The notes under the pieces: generated by a model
Told to the model about the DNA's origin: nothing
What the model saw: only the letters and a program-made list of their open reading frames with translations
The model's database searches: none
Translations under genes and position numbers: made by a program
Assembly: GCF_037038585.1 (NCBI RefSeq)
Contig: NC_092523.1
Location: 26,975,501-27,039,500 of the forward strand
Length of the DNA stretch: 64,000 bases
Source: Patagioenas fasciata
Lineage: Eukaryota; Chordata; Aves; Columbiformes; Columbidae
Reading direction: 5' to 3'
In this document: positions 51,001 through 59,800 of the stretch, piece after piece
How the letters are laid out: the number at the start of each line of letters is the position of its first letter
Numbering within the stretch: position 1 is the stretch's first letter

Positions 51001-51073
51001 GAGAAAAATTGGCAATGTGGAAGTACCAAGAGATGCCTTTATACGTGTTTTAAAGAGACAAACTGACAAATAG
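26962..51073 (+). CDS. GUF1: GUF1, mitochondrial LepA/EF4-type translation GTPase (17 exons, 660 aa)
   Basis: Seventeen plus-strand exons sum to 1,983 nt (660 codons plus TAG), close to the human length of about 669. Residues 1-46 are Arg- and Ala-rich with a late acidic residue and RLYSS, typical of a mitochondrial targeting peptide. The GTPase motifs are complete: P-loop AHVDHGKS (66-73), GIT switch (106-108), DTPGHVDF (131-138), NKID (185-188) and SAK (216-218). EF-G-like domains II and III follow, then the LepA-specific C-terminal domain (about 530-650). The protein associates with mitochondrial ribosomes on the matrix side of the inner membrane and is thought to keep elongation accurate under stress by promoting back-translocation. 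Large introns carry several transposons, including a mariner and a provirus, but the coding frame is intact. Confidence 0.96.
28115..28226 (+). CDS. GUF1: GUF1 exon 2 (P-loop)
   Basis: Codons 47-83 plus one base. Contains [20 protein letters not shown], the G1 nucleotide-binding loop. Acceptor TTTTTCAG, donor ACAG/GTAAGT. Confidence 0.95.
28798..28810 (-). promoter_or_regulatory. CTCF-like motif in GUF1 intron 2
   Basis: On the minus strand it reads CCACCAGAGGGCT, a good match to the vertebrate CTCF core (CCACCAGRKGGC). It has the same orientation as the site at 11186-11198, so the two would be tandem rather than convergent. Confidence 0.4.
29735..29883 (+). CDS. GUF1: GUF1 exon 3 (switch I, start of G3)
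   Basis: Codons 84-133. Contains [18 protein letters not shown], the G2/switch I region, and ends in LIDTP, the first half of the G3 motif. Acceptor GTCTTAG, donor GCCA/GTAAGT. Confidence 0.95.
30091..30171 (+). CDS. GUF1: GUF1 exon 4 (G3 motif)
   Basis: Codons 134-160, [13 protein letters not shown] to VVDANE, completing DTPGHVDF. The donor GAG/GTGGAG is weak (no G at +5), but the boundary is fixed by homology and phase. Confidence 0.93.
30734..30860 (+). mobile_element. hAT-like DNA transposon end fragment
   Basis: Starts with CAGGGGTGTCAAACTCATTT and continues with AAAGGGCCGAATGTAATTTT, a pattern I associate with terminal inverted repeats of non-autonomous hAT (Charlie-like) elements in vertebrates. 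No matching right end (GAGTTTGACACCCCTG) was found nearby, so it is probably truncated. The family name is not certain. Confidence 0.5.
31394..31471 (+). CDS. GUF1: GUF1 exon 5
   Basis: Codons 161-186, [18 protein letters not shown] to PVINK. The NK of the G4 motif NKxD ends the exon. Donor AAG/GTATTA is also weak. Confidence 0.94.
31712..31795 (+). CDS. GUF1: GUF1 exon 6 (G4 continuation)
   Basis: Codons 187-214, [18 protein letters not shown] to DECVR. Two consensus donors sit 6 bp apart at its end (GTAAGG at 31790 and GTAAGA at 31796). The downstream one matches the family length; the upstream one would drop Val-Arg in frame. Confidence 0.92.
32290..32354 (+). CDS. GUF1: GUF1 exon 7 (G5 motif)
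   Basis: Codons 215-235 plus two bases. [13 protein letters not shown] carries the SAK G5 motif. Donor CCGCC/GTAAGT. Confidence 0.94.
33353..33556 (+). CDS. GUF1: GUF1 exon 8 (domain II)
   Basis: Codons 237-303 with split codons at both ends. [18 protein letters not shown] and the following beta-rich segment form the EF-Tu domain II-like barrel. Acceptor TTGACAG, donor AAGCT/GTAAGT. Confidence 0.95.
34131..34685 (+). mobile_element. Solo LTR of an avian endogenous retrovirus
   Basis: About 555 bp in GUF1 intron 8, beginning near TGTGTGGTGGGTTGGACCC and ending near CAGCCAAAACCAATGCA. Diagnostic parts are GTTGAGATAAAAACAGTTTA, the block ATATGGCATGGAATATCCCT, and GTGAGAAGCAGAGAAAG. These resemble a very common class of bird LTRs. 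No internal region and no exact target duplication were seen, so it is an old solo LTR. Confidence 0.75.
35108..35247 (+). CDS. GUF1: GUF1 exon 9
   Basis: Codons 305-350. [20 protein letters not shown], then a GDTLF block and [15 protein letters not shown], the linker into domain III. Acceptor TATTTAG, donor GCAG/GTGAGG. The preceding intron carries the solo LTR at 34131-34685. Confidence 0.95.
35719..36603 (-). mobile_element. CR1 LINE, 5'-truncated, with ORF2 C-terminal part
   Basis: About 885 bp in GUF1 intron 9, antisense to the gene. Its 3' end at 35719 shows the CR1-type terminal motif (CACAGAATCACAGAATG on the plus strand). The minus strand encodes the C-terminal reverse transcriptase region: [30 protein letters not shown] and, nearer the end, [19 protein letters not shown], interrupted by stops. 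The 5' part is missing, as usual for CR1 insertions. It is better preserved than the other CR1 pieces here. Confidence 0.93.
37413..37536 (+). CDS. GUF1: GUF1 exon 10 (domain III)
   Basis: Codons 352-391. [19 protein letters not shown] followed by the [13 protein letters not shown] segment, typical of LepA domain III. Acceptor TTTGACAG, donor GGAG/GTGAGG. The preceding intron contains a CR1 element. Confidence 0.95.
37913..38045 (+). CDS. GUF1: GUF1 exon 11
   Basis: Codons 393-436. [20 protein letters not shown] is a hallmark of the LepA family. It ends in SSAKLIK with donor AAAG/GTACGT. Confidence 0.95.
39556..39699 (+). CDS. GUF1: GUF1 exon 12
   Basis: Codons 437-484. [20 protein letters not shown] and a [13 protein letters not shown] motif, the domain V-like region. 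Acceptor GTTTTCAG, donor TCAG/GTTGGT. The exon joins in phase 0 at both ends. Confidence 0.95.
40716..40849 (+). CDS. GUF1: GUF1 exon 13
   Basis: Codons 485-528. [19 protein letters not shown] and [20 protein letters not shown]. Donor GCAAG/GTAAGT. The following intron contains the mariner. Confidence 0.95.
41536..42769 (-). mobile_element. Full-length mariner (Hsmar1-like) DNA transposon
   Basis: A 1,234-bp element in GUF1 intron 13, flanked by TA on both sides (41534-41535 and 42770-42771). The left end reads TCAGGCTGGTGCAAAAGTAA. The right end, reverse-complemented, starts TTAGGTTGGTGCAAAAAG. These are mariner terminal inverted repeats of the Hsmar1/irritans-like group. The minus strand carries a degenerate transposase (41610-42591). 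Length and both ends suggest insertion as a complete autonomous copy that later decayed. Confidence 0.92.
41610..42591 (-). pseudogene. Decayed mariner transposase
   Basis: Reads from ATG at 42591 ([20 protein letters not shown], the N-terminal DNA-binding part) to TAA at 41612-41610, with frameshifts and several stops between; one stop follows FQEFVES at 41699-41697. Segments match the DD34D mariner family: the first Asp lies in [10 protein letters not shown] and the second in HDN. Where the third catalytic Asp is expected the codon is AAC (41796-41798, in LLPTNQHFF), giving Asn, 34 residues after the second Asp. The known family length is about 340 aa. It cannot make an active enzyme. Confidence 0.88.
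43835..43936 (+). CDS. GUF1: GUF1 exon 14 (LepA C-terminal domain)
   Basis: Codons 530-562. [20 protein letters not shown] and VEELATIVH. Acceptor TTTCATTTAG, donor CACAA/GTAAGT. The following intron holds the whole provirus. Confidence 0.95.
44549..44554 (+). repeat. 6-bp target site duplication, left copy
   Basis: TTCAGG immediately before the 5' LTR, repeated exactly at 47531-47536 after the 3' LTR. Six-base duplications are typical of alpha- and betaretroviral integrases. Confidence 0.9.
44555..44967 (+). repeat. Provirus 5' LTR (413 bp)
   Basis: Begins TGTGGGAGATTTGAGGG and ends CACCCTCGCA. It contains a CCAAT box (ATCCAATCACATGC), a TATA-like ATATACTTAAG and AATAAA at 44906-44911, so U3, R and U5 are all present. 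It differs from the 3' LTR by roughly two dozen substitutions and several indels by eye. Confidence 0.93.
44970..44987 (+). other. Primer binding site, tRNA-Trp type
   Basis: TGGTGACCCCGACGTGAT, two bases after the 5' LTR, equals the known avian leukosis/sarcoma virus primer site, complementary to the 3' end of tRNA-Trp. Confidence 0.92.
45152..45373 (+). pseudogene. gag: Provirus gag, matrix N-terminal part (broken)
   Basis: Starts [13 protein letters not shown]: Gly2 and Ser6 fit an N-myristoylation signal, and the following helix-rich stretch resembles betaretroviral matrix. The frame stops at TAG after 73 codons. The downstream gag part lies in another frame, and a 58-bp-spaced duplication (TTGCAACAGTTAAAAGC at about 45415 and 45473) lies between them. 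Confidence 0.82.
45544..46230 (+). pseudogene. gag: Provirus gag, proline-rich linker and capsid N-terminus (broken)
   Basis: A 228-codon open frame. The first half is acidic and proline-rich with [14 protein letters not shown], a late-domain-like region. The second half enters capsid: [27 protein letters not shown] and FFDNIF, typical of class II retroviruses. It stops at TAG 46228-46230, just after LMTPSD, where capsid should continue. Confidence 0.85.
46305..46523 (+). pseudogene. gag: Provirus gag, capsid middle part (broken)
   Basis: The capsid reading resumes in a third frame: [20 protein letters not shown] followed by ADMQKQARL, a betaretroviral capsid pattern. It ends at an in-frame TAG, six bases before the next open segment in the same frame. 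At least two frame changes and one stop separate the gag parts. Confidence 0.85.
46530..46830 (+). pseudogene. gag: Provirus gag, capsid C-terminus with partial zinc knuckle
   Basis: Continues in the same frame as the preceding part: [20 protein letters not shown], a major-homology-region-like helix and [13 protein letters not shown]. It closes with KSGHKKTQC, the second half of a nucleocapsid zinc knuckle whose first two Cys are missing. Beyond this the frame runs into unrelated env sequence, so the listed end is the homology limit, not a stop codon. Confidence 0.8.
46807..47133 (+). pseudogene. env: Provirus env, transmembrane subunit tail
   Basis: The frame reads a heptad-like segment ([13 protein letters not shown]), then [14 protein letters not shown], a hydrophobic anchor ([19 protein letters not shown]) and a short cytoplasmic tail that continues through the polypurine tract into the 3' LTR, stopping at 47131-47133. 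The surface subunit, fusion peptide and most of the ectodomain are absent, so it cannot act as an envelope protein. Where gag ends and env begins marks the large deletion (about 46800-46830). Confidence 0.8.
47062..47074 (+). other. Polypurine tract
   Basis: CAAAAAGGGGGAA-type purine run directly before the 3' LTR, the plus-strand primer site of retroviral reverse transcription. Confidence 0.88.
47076..47530 (+). repeat. Provirus 3' LTR (455 bp) with tandem 43-bp duplication
   Basis: Same ends as the 5' LTR, AATAAA at 47469-47474. It is 42 bp longer, mainly because a 43-bp unit starting GTGGACAGTAGTTGTTATCC occurs twice (47341-47383 and 47384-47426); the unit carries the CCAAT box. The 5' LTR has a single copy. 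Smaller indels near 47170 and 47253 also distinguish the pair. Confidence 0.93.
47531..47536 (+). repeat. 6-bp target site duplication, right copy
   Basis: TTCAGG directly after the 3' LTR, identical to 44549-44554. Confidence 0.9.
48852..48971 (+). CDS. GUF1: GUF1 exon 15
   Basis: Codons 564-602. [20 protein letters not shown] and IGKKIIARE, the LepA C-terminal domain core. Acceptor CTTTTTCAG, donor GAAAC/GTAAGT. Confidence 0.95.
49882..49918 (+). CDS. GUF1: GUF1 exon 16 (37-nt exon)
   Basis: Codons 604-615 ([12 protein letters not shown]), the shortest exon of the gene. Acceptor TTTTACAG, donor TGT/GTAGGT. The Lys/Arg-rich stretch is part of the LepA-specific tail that contacts rRNA in bacterial LepA. 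Confidence 0.92.
50936..51073 (+). CDS. GUF1: GUF1 exon 17 (C-terminus and stop)
   Basis: Codons 616-660 and [23 protein letters not shown] and the following basic stretch form the flexible C-terminal tail of LepA-type GTPases. Acceptor TTTTCATAG. Confidence 0.95.
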   Translation, partial: YGGDITRRMKLLKRQAEGKKLMRKIGNVEVPRDAFIRVLKRQTDK

Positions 51074-51290
51074 AGATCAGTGACATGCAGGTGATTATTC
51101 TCTCAACTTTTTGTAGACACTAGCATGATGAGCTAATGTATAATTTATCACTGTGAGAGGGAACATATTTGACTTTAAATGGTGTAAATTAACAGCATGT
51201 GGGAACATAAATTGAAAGGACTGTGTACTTAAAATGTACAGATACTTGTAGATTATTATGAAATTAAAGTTATTTGACTTAACTGAATGT
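51074..51290 (+). other. GUF1: GUF1 3' UTR with candidate poly(A) signal
   Basis: A short AT-rich 3' UTR follows the stop. ATTAAA at 51263-51268 is the best nearby signal. GUF1 and GNPDA2 are convergent, and about 5 kb of transposon-bearing sequence separates their ends. Confidence 0.45.
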
Positions 51291-51975
51291 AAGTGTTCAT
51301 TGTTTTCCATTGGGTTTCATTATTTTCATACTTCTAACGCTTAAAATTTAACATAAGTATGTTTTATTTTTGCCTTGCAAGTCTTTGCATAAGAGAACAG
51401 CAGCAACATGGCAAAGAGTTTCTAAAAATAATTGTTTGTCTATACATACCTTTCAATGAGAAAAAAAAAAAAATAGTTTGAACTGTTGCCACAAAAATAT
51501 CAAACTACTTCCTGTTTTACTTTCTAAAGTTGCTGTTGTCAGGAAATCATGATGATGCCAGGAAAAACTAATCCTGTCTTTTTTCAATGTACCACATTAT
51601 TTATTTTAAACTTGTTGAAGTGTGTCAGTTTACCATGAGGACAGCCTAGCTGTGCTAATCTCCGAAGAAATCATACGGTTTTTATATATGAAAATACAAG
51701 ATACTTAACTTCTCCACCAATAAGACCAATTCTGGCCTTAAAGAATTCCTTTGGCATGAAGATTTGGTTAGAACTTGTCTTAGTGTACTTGCTGATATTT
51801 TACTTATATTGTTCACATACTAAAGTTTGTCAGTGAGTTCTCACTTGAAAGCTGTGGTTAAGTGTGCTTGATATAAGTTGTTGCTTTTGGAAGCGTAAAC
51901 AAAACAATCATTAACCGAAGTCAATGACCATTCTAAATACTGTGGTCACAACTGCATGCCGACCTCCAAAAGCTT

Positions 51976-52685
51976 TGTAGTGGTTTAACCTGAGCTAGCA
52001 ATACAACCATGATGGCCGTTCACTCACCCCCTCTCCCAGTAGGGGAGAGAATCAAAAGGGAAGGGAGAAACTTGGATTGAGATAAACACAGTTTAATAAA
52101 ATAACAAAATACTAATACACTACTAGTAAATATATATATAATAGAAATAAAGATACACAAGGCAATTCCCCACGAACTCCATCCACACTAAGCAGCCAGT
52201 CCCACTAAGTGATACTCCAGTCCTGAACAGCTGATCAAACAGAAATTAAAAAAAAAAAAAAAAAAAAAAGAAAAAGGCAGAAAGGCTCAGCGGCCTGTGC
52301 AAACAGCAAAAGGCTGAACTGAAACTCCTGATCCAAACTCCCCTGGCTGCACCCCAGAGCGAGAAAGAGCAGAAGAACTACCTGAAAGGTCCTGACTCTC
52401 AAATACGAAGCATGATGCTAATGGGATGGAATACTCTTATTGATCAGTCTGGATGTCAGTCAAGCTCTGCCCTATCCACGCCCCCCATTGTTGAAGCCTC
52501 ACACCTGTGGGCAGAGTGCTCAGAGTGTCCTTGGCTTTCAGACCAGAGCAATTAAAAACATTAGCTTCGTGCTGGGGTGTTACCTCTTGTTCTTAAACCA
52601 AGTCCAAATGAGTGTGCTAGCTATGGAAAAGAAAGGTTTCTAACTGCATGAAGAAAATTAACCCATTTTTAGTCAAACCAGCACA
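51976..52685 (+). mobile_element. Second solo LTR, avian ERV type
   Basis: About 710 bp from TGTAGTGGTTTAACC to CAAACCAGCACA, whose ends form the usual short inverted repeat. It contains GATTGAGATAAACACAGTTTA and ATGGGATGGAATACTC, related in layout to the LTR at 34131-34685 but clearly divergent. An A-rich run lies at about 52247-52270. Flanking pentamers AGCTT and AATTT do not match exactly, so the target duplication is decayed or the ends are off by a base or two. Confidence 0.75.
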
Positions 52686-52918
52686 AATTTTTAAGCTAAC
52701 TTTTTTAGATCTTCAGGGACTAATTTGTGTCTTCTCAGATCTTTACTTCTTGTTACTAAATATGTTTTAGAAAACAATTTCCTAGCAATACCTGCTGAAG
52801 TACTCAATCACCAGGAAAGCCTGCTCTTAAGTTTAGACTTGTAACTATAATTTGAGATTTATTAATCAGAAGCTAGTTCTTTTATTTCAACCTGAGTACA
52901 AGGATTAATTGGGAAAAT

Positions 52919-52990
52919 TCTTGGAGGGGTTGAATTGAACTGGACACCCTCAGAGGTCTCTTTCAACCTACATTACTCTGAGGGTCTATA
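52919..52990 (+). mobile_element. CR1 LINE 3' end scrap
   Basis: Plus-strand remnant of the CR1 3' terminus, with AGGTCTCTTTCAACCTACAT near a degenerate copy of the terminal ATTCTATG-type repeat. It is short and diverged. Confidence 0.65.
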
Positions 52991-55900
52991 GAGAAAGGAG
53001 GGAGGGAATTTTGATACTTCAGTGGTTTGTTGTTGTTGCTGTGTTGTTTTTTTATTGTTTGAAGCTGCTCCGGCTGTACTGAAAAAACAGATCTGGATGT
53101 GAATAAGATATCCTGTAACTAATAAAGGTACAGAAGCTGCTGCTGCTACTACTGATCCTGAAGACAGGAAAGATGCTGTAGACAAAGACTCACTTTCATT
53201 AACATAATTAAGTTTGCAGTAATGCCATCTTAAAATATAGCACTTGAGAACATACAAAGATATCTTTAGAAAGTACAGATATATTAATATCTGCTAAAAG
53301 CAAAGGAACTAAAGCATTTTTTTTATATTTATTTCCCCCCCTTTAAATAGACATAAAAGAGAGAAAGTACTGGCTCTGTACTGAGGAATAAGGCAGAGGC
53401 TAAAGGTAAGCTAGAGATTATCCAAGTAGGAAATCTTTCATAAAGTAGCTGAGTATGACACATCAAATATATTTTACCTAATTAAAGGGAAGCTACATGC
53501 ATGGATAAAGCTGCCTTGGGAATGAGACTAGAACTCAGTCTTTTTGCCTTATTAGATCCATCTGAAAAAGAAAAAATACAAATTTGTAATCCAATTCCAA
53601 GAGGACTTGTATATGCTGCCAGTTTTGAGAAGAAAGACTTCAAATTAACTCATTAGTACTGTTACTGTTAGAACAGTAAATGAAATATTAGTTTTTGATA
53701 CAAAATGACCTATCTAGTCACATTTTCCCCTCCCCCCTCAACTTTGAGACATACTTGAAAATCCTACTGAGAAAAAGAAGAATAAAATACTAAAGTAGAT
53801 GTGCTAGGCTAAGTTTGAATTTACTCATTTACCCAAGAGCCCATAACTTAAGACTTGCTGAACTTGGAAATGCTTGTGTTGCTGTTTACATATTAACAAG
53901 GAACTGCACAGTAACAGGTAAAGCTTAATATAACTTACAGGGTTGACTTATTTTTAGTAGTTGACAAGTTTGGAAGGTACTGCTATGGAAGAACTGGCAT
54001 TTCTTAAGAAAGCAACTGGAAGTATCTCAGAGACTGAAATTATAGAAACACCGTAGCAGTATAAAAAAACTCAAGTCATTAATTTATAGCGTATGGAGTA
54101 GAACGCTACATCCATTAGAATTCATAAGTTAGAAAAAAGTTTAACAATAACAGAAAGTAATTGGAGAACAACTGAAGACTCTTCATTAAAAGAGCCCCAC
54201 TCAGACAAGTATTGGTACTACTGTAACAATATTTAAATTGGCCTGTGTTTAGAGAAATTTCAATGGTTATGAGTGAGAAAAGACACTAATTCTTTGGTCT
54301 CACATGTCTTGAGAGGAAACACCTCAGTTAATGACCTTGGGAAGAGGCAGAAAACTGAAAGGTGATATGGAATAAAGAAAATAAGCTGCAAGAAGAAAAG
54401 CTTTTAGAAGTAGAGGTTATATAAAAGCTATGGATTTCCATTCATGCTTGAGCCTAAATTCTATTGTTTAACAGGATTCCCAATTTTCCCACAAGATAGG
54501 TCATGATCATTAATATAAAAGCATGCTTGAATTCCTTTAATAGTAACTGAAATTCAAGATTATTTTGGTCTGATGCTTTTTATAATACACGTTTATTTTA
54601 TAAAGTGAAGTCTTCACTGAGCTGTAAAGACTAAGAATGGTAAGTGTAACAATGCACTTTGTGTGTCATATGCTACATATAAGTAAAAAAGTTGAGTCTA
54701 AAGCCTGAAAGCCTGTTTTATATCTGTGCTCCTTCAATCTGCTGTTAAGAACTGAAAAACTACACCTACCTACCCTGCTTGAGACAGCCTCTACCATTCT
54801 TTTGTAATTTCATAGAATCAGAGTCTAGGCTTGAAGGGACCCTTAAAAGACCATCTGGTCCAACCCTTTAGGTGACCCTAGATGAAACTACCTAGCACTG
54901 TGTCCAATGATGTCTTGAAAACCTCCAGCAGTGGGGACTCTACCACATTCCCAGGGAGATTGTTCTAGTGCTTCTTGCTTCTTCCATGAGAAAAGGAGTT
55001 CCCTATGAAGAAGAGCCTCCCTCCTCTTTGTAGTCACCCTTTAAATACCAGAATACTGTGATGAGGTGCTCCTAAGCCTTTTTTTCCTCTAGTGAGAACA
55101 CTCCAGGTAGAGGAGACCTAACTGACTCCTTATGCAGCACATTCTCCAGCTCTTTGATCATCTTTGTGGCTTTCCCCTGGACCCTCTCCAGTCTGTCCCT
55201 GTCTTTCTTGAATTGTGGGGAATCACAACTGGACATGATAGTCCAGGTGCAGCCTGACTAACACCAAGTGGGATGATCACATCTCTCTCTTTGCCAGAAA
55301 TGCCCCTGTGGATCAAATGCCCCTGTTGATCCCCCAGGGTCAAATTTGCCTTTGCTGCTGCAGCAACGCACCTGCTGCCTCACGTTCAGCTTGCTGTGCA
55401 CCAGGTCCCAGCAAGGCTGCTCCCCAGGTGCACAGCTTGGGCTCTTTGCTTATTCCACTCAAGGGATTTAGACCAAATTCATGTTAGTGCAGCCCCTGGG
55501 CTTACTGGGCCAGTATTCTCAACTATAAAATAGGATTAGTGTGTAATGAAGACTATCCAGCTATCATCTACCTCTGTTAAAGGTTAAATTATTGGGGATT
55601 ATGCTTTGTTGCACTTCTATTATTGGGTGTTACAGGTTGTTGCACTTTCTCCCAGTAAGTATGTTACACAAGGGCATGCTCCTCACCACACCCCCCAACA
55701 ACAAAAAAACAACACAGCAAAAAAACCCATGACTACCACAGTCTATATCAAACTCTTAACTTCCTCCCTTAGGCGGAAGGAGGCACAAAATTCCTAACAT
55801 CTGCATGAAACCCTTAAGTATTTGTTCATGTTAATTTATATTCAAAACAAAACAATTTTTAAGTGATAGATTTAAGTTTTACTTATATTCAAAGTAGGAA

Positions 55901-56238
55901 ATAACATTCCTTGTAACAACCCAATGTTTATAATGATACAATGAGAGGTAACTATTACAAAGTGATTAACAGTTGACTTTACATGATCATGTATTAAACT
56001 TGCAGACATATTCCTGTAAATTAACATAATTTCAGGCATTTAATAGTAATATCAATGGTACAACTAAACAGGTACCTCCAGAACAGAACATTTAGATTTT
56101 TCCTTATGTATAAAGCTCAATTGCCAAAAATATAAAAATCCTAAAGTAATTTGAAATACATGAAAGGAAAAAGTGCTATGGCAGAAGTTTACTATTTTTA
56201 TCTGTGGAATAATTTATAACTTTCAAGAATTTGGTGCA
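52991..56238. other. Intergenic sequence between GUF1 and GNPDA2
   Basis: Outside the CR1 fragment no gene, RNA gene or further repeat is recognised. There is a short CTG/TTG-rich stretch near 53023-53060 and an AC-rich stretch near 55680-55730. Confidence 0.55.
54810..55445 (-). mobile_element. CR1 LINE fragment, diverged
   Basis: About 635 bp, antisense, starting CATAGAATCAGAGTCTAGG with CATCTGGTCCAACCCTTTAG and, further on, TGGACCCTCTCCAGTCTGTC. The layout follows the CR1 3' region and ORF2 end, but the reading frame is destroyed. It is older than the copy at 35719-36603. Confidence 0.85.
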
Positions 56239-56838
56239 TTTTTAGGCACTGTTTTTGTATTTTTATTTGCCTGAATTGTACAGCAGGACTTGAGATGCCC
56301 AAAAACTATTTAAGATAAATTTAAGGCAACCAAGTGCAAAAGCTCAGTGTACATTAGATATATGTAAACAGAACATTTCATAGTAAAAATTCTACAACTA
56401 TTACAAGTCCATAGTATTGACAAAGGCCAAACCATTCTGCCTAGCAACACAAATGCAAAATGCAGTTACACTAATCAAGCCAAGAACTACACATTCCTGG
56501 AAATAAAATACCATTTTCTCTAACACAAAGCAGGTGCATTACATTGCTGTGCTACAAGTGCTCTGCTTTTCCCCCTTACATAACATGCAGCCTCTCACAG
56601 GTTTGTTTGTTTCATTTAGCTATGTACCAGCCAACAAGAGAGCTCCCAAAGTTAAAGCAAAATGCACAACACAGCAAAGATGGAATGTGAATGTACAGAT
56701 ATTGGACCTTTTTTAAAAAATACAGTACCTAGGATTCCTCATTTTAAACATTTTTCACCATATTGCATAGCAGTGAATTCATCTGCTACCTAAAACTGTT
56801 GTTGTTGACCCACATGGAGTTCCTCTTCGATTCTTCTT
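56239..56838 (-). other. GNPDA2: GNPDA2 3' UTR (estimated)
   Basis: Downstream of the stop on the minus strand the first clear AATAAA is at 56267-56262, predicting a 3' UTR of roughly 0.6 kb. Weaker signals further on could extend it to about 55,800. Confidence 0.4.
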
Positions 56839-56897
56839 TCAGTTTTCTTTCATACTGTACAATGGGTCCACAAGCTTATTGTGCACATGCATTAAAC
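56839..56897 (-). CDS. GNPDA2: GNPDA2 coding exon 6 (C-terminus and stop)
   Basis: Codons 258-275, [18 protein letters not shown], then TGA. It is separated from exon 5 by a 3.3-kb intron. Acceptor CCCCCCAAG. The tail is one residue shorter than in human and differs at the last few positions. Confidence 0.93.
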
Positions 56898-59800
56898 CTT
56901 GGGGGGAAAGCAACAATGCCAGCTTTACATTAGTTATACTTCGGCAACATCTCTTTCTAGCCACATTTTTATTTGGAGTTTGCCTCAAAGTATACTTTCT
57001 AAATTGTTCACTGAAGAGACTAACAATAGCTATTTAAAGTAGTTTAAATATACTTGAATACTATCGACATGTTCAGTGCTAAGGCAGCAGGGAGGAGTTA
57101 ACAGACCCATCAAAAAGCAGATCTGGAATACTTCAAAATAATTGAATACATGAGATCCACCGATCTTCCTTTGTATTAAAAACCGCATAACAGCAACATA
57201 AAGTTCCCTCATACCACAGTTTCTCATAAAAATCAGATGTACACAGCTTGAATTGCAATGTTCTAGTATTGTGGTATTACTGTCTTTGTAATTAATACTG
57301 TATGTGTGGTCCCAGGCAGGCAAAACCAGACTCAAAGTATCCAGACTGTTAATGCAGATTCAGAATTCCAGTAGCTGACCTGTTTTCTATTCAAGCTGGG
57401 CTTTTTTTGGTCATGTATAAAGTCATCTATAGCTGTGATTAGGGAAGTTGTTGGGTTTTTTTTCCTATTCAGATACATTAATTTTGGAAAGTGCTGAAGA
57501 GAAGAGCAGTTAAAAAAAAAAAAACACCACAGGCAGTACTTTCTGTACTTTGTTACAATTTAGTAATAACGTTATGTATATCTAGGCATGTATGACATTC
57601 AGTCACTGGTATGTTTTTAACCTCATTTCAGCTTAAGGACTAATAACAGTAACTGATTGGTGTTCACAGTCTGCAAAGTCCATTTTAGCACCAAACTAAA
57701 GATTAATTTCTAAAATTACACATTTAAGTAATACGCAACCTTAATAGTTCTTAAACCACAAAAGAAGTCTGACAGTAGTGCACATTTTAGTGATTATCTA
57801 AGGCAAAGAATATTAAAATACCTTTGCTATATGATGGATCTGGTGGCAAACCTAGTGTCACTGTAGTTATTCAAATTTCATGTTACTGCAATCTCAGGCC
57901 ATTACTGTAGGTGACCATAACATAAGACATTTTATGCAGCATCTATTTCTAATCAGTGATTATTTAAATGCAGTTGTTACTATTTTCTTCTCCACTTGGT
58001 GTCACAGCCATACCACACTGCCAACACACCTATAACTGATTCAAGAATCCACCTCATTTCTGTCTCTAGAGGTAATGATGTCACTTCATATATTTTTGCA
58101 AAAAAACCCTCAAACCTTCAAAGGCAAAATAACTGAAGAAAAGAGTTTCTTCAGTTTCATGAAGGGTAACTATTGGGATGATGTACATAGAAAGGATCAA
58201 GTTAATACTTTTCAGGCATTTAACAGTAAGCATGAAAATATTAAGTGTACAGCTGCATACACTACTCAAACTAGAACCATGTTTTGAACTTTAAAGCATC
58301 CTATTTCCTACTAGTGTTCTTCTCTTCTAAATTAGGGAAATATAATCACCCCCTTCCTAGAGGCACAAAAAAATGCTTACAAAGTATTGCCTCTGCCATA
58401 CATAATGAAGGATATTAAAGTACTGTTAGTGAAATTGTTTCAGGAAATAGAAACAAAAGCTTTTCTAAAGGTATGCAAAGTCCTTACTTGATAGATGCCA
58501 ACAATTATTTCAAAAGGAAAGTCACTGTATGTGCTAGTATGCTTTGAATAAACAGATTTCTGCATACAGTTTTAAGAGCATGCATCAGTATGGAAAAACT
58601 ATACTGAATTAACCAATTTGTAAGTTAAAAAGTATTTTTCCATTTCATTCTGCAAGAAAGTTACCTTTCCCTTTTCCAATAAGAATATTTACATACACTT
58701 GATAATTTTAGCTTCTGATAGTTTTTTCAGGAAGTTGGAAAAAAGTGAAGGTAAGTTATTCTAGTTACCAGACAGTGTGGTATTTGATCATCAAAAGTAG
58801 TTAAAGTTTCTTATAGTACCTTGAGATTTTTAAATGGTGAAAAAATATCACAGTAAATAGCTGCCATAATTAGCAGTCATTAAGAACTTCCTAGCTTACT
58901 AAGAAGTCTAACCTGAAGATCAAGAATCAGAAATAATTCCAAATCTGACCCACACTGATTTCTCCACCATCTTAAAAGCGGAAAATCTGACTGATTGAAG
59001 AATAGGTAAAATTAAGAAAGTTTAAGGTAAACAAACTTTTTAAGAATTCTATTGCTCTGTATTATAGGATAAATAAATACAGTGTGACACAACAGCACAC
59101 ATTCATATACTGTAGCCCTTGGTTTTTTAAAGCAACATTCAGTGTCATTCATACCTAGTAATTGTACATTAGGTTTATATATTTCCCAAGCAAAGCTTTT
59201 GTTTATATGAAATACAGGACTGAAGTTAAAAATTTATCCAAACCGTTAAAGAAGTTTGTCTTTGAAAACAACAATAAGTACTATCTAGCCGTGTGATACA
59301 AGTGAAGACTAAAACACCCTGCCCCCCCCAGTACATAGCAGAGAACAGCATGCTGAAAGAATCCAAATTTAACAAGTTGGCCACAAATTATATCAGGATA
59401 AAAATCACATTAATGCTAGAATTGCAATCTAATACATATATGGACACTGGTGATATAAAGGCCTAAATAACAACTTATGAAATTACAATCTTGATCTCAG
59501 ATGCCTCAACTATCATAAGTATCCATGCTAGTGAGAAAGGAGATGGATTTACACTATTACATTTGCTGTGCCAATATAGTTAGGAGAAAACTACTTTTCT
59601 CAGCTTCTACAGTCTTAGTGAAACAGAAGTCACTACTGGGAACCCCCAAATAACTACCAAAAATCCCAGCTTACTTTAAGCTTGCCTCAATATACCTACT
59701 ACAAATATGAAAAGCACAGTAAAAGGCTGCAATGTATTAAGTCAGTATAGATTGTTATGCCAATCACACTGTATGACAAATGTCCTCAGGTGGCTTCAAA

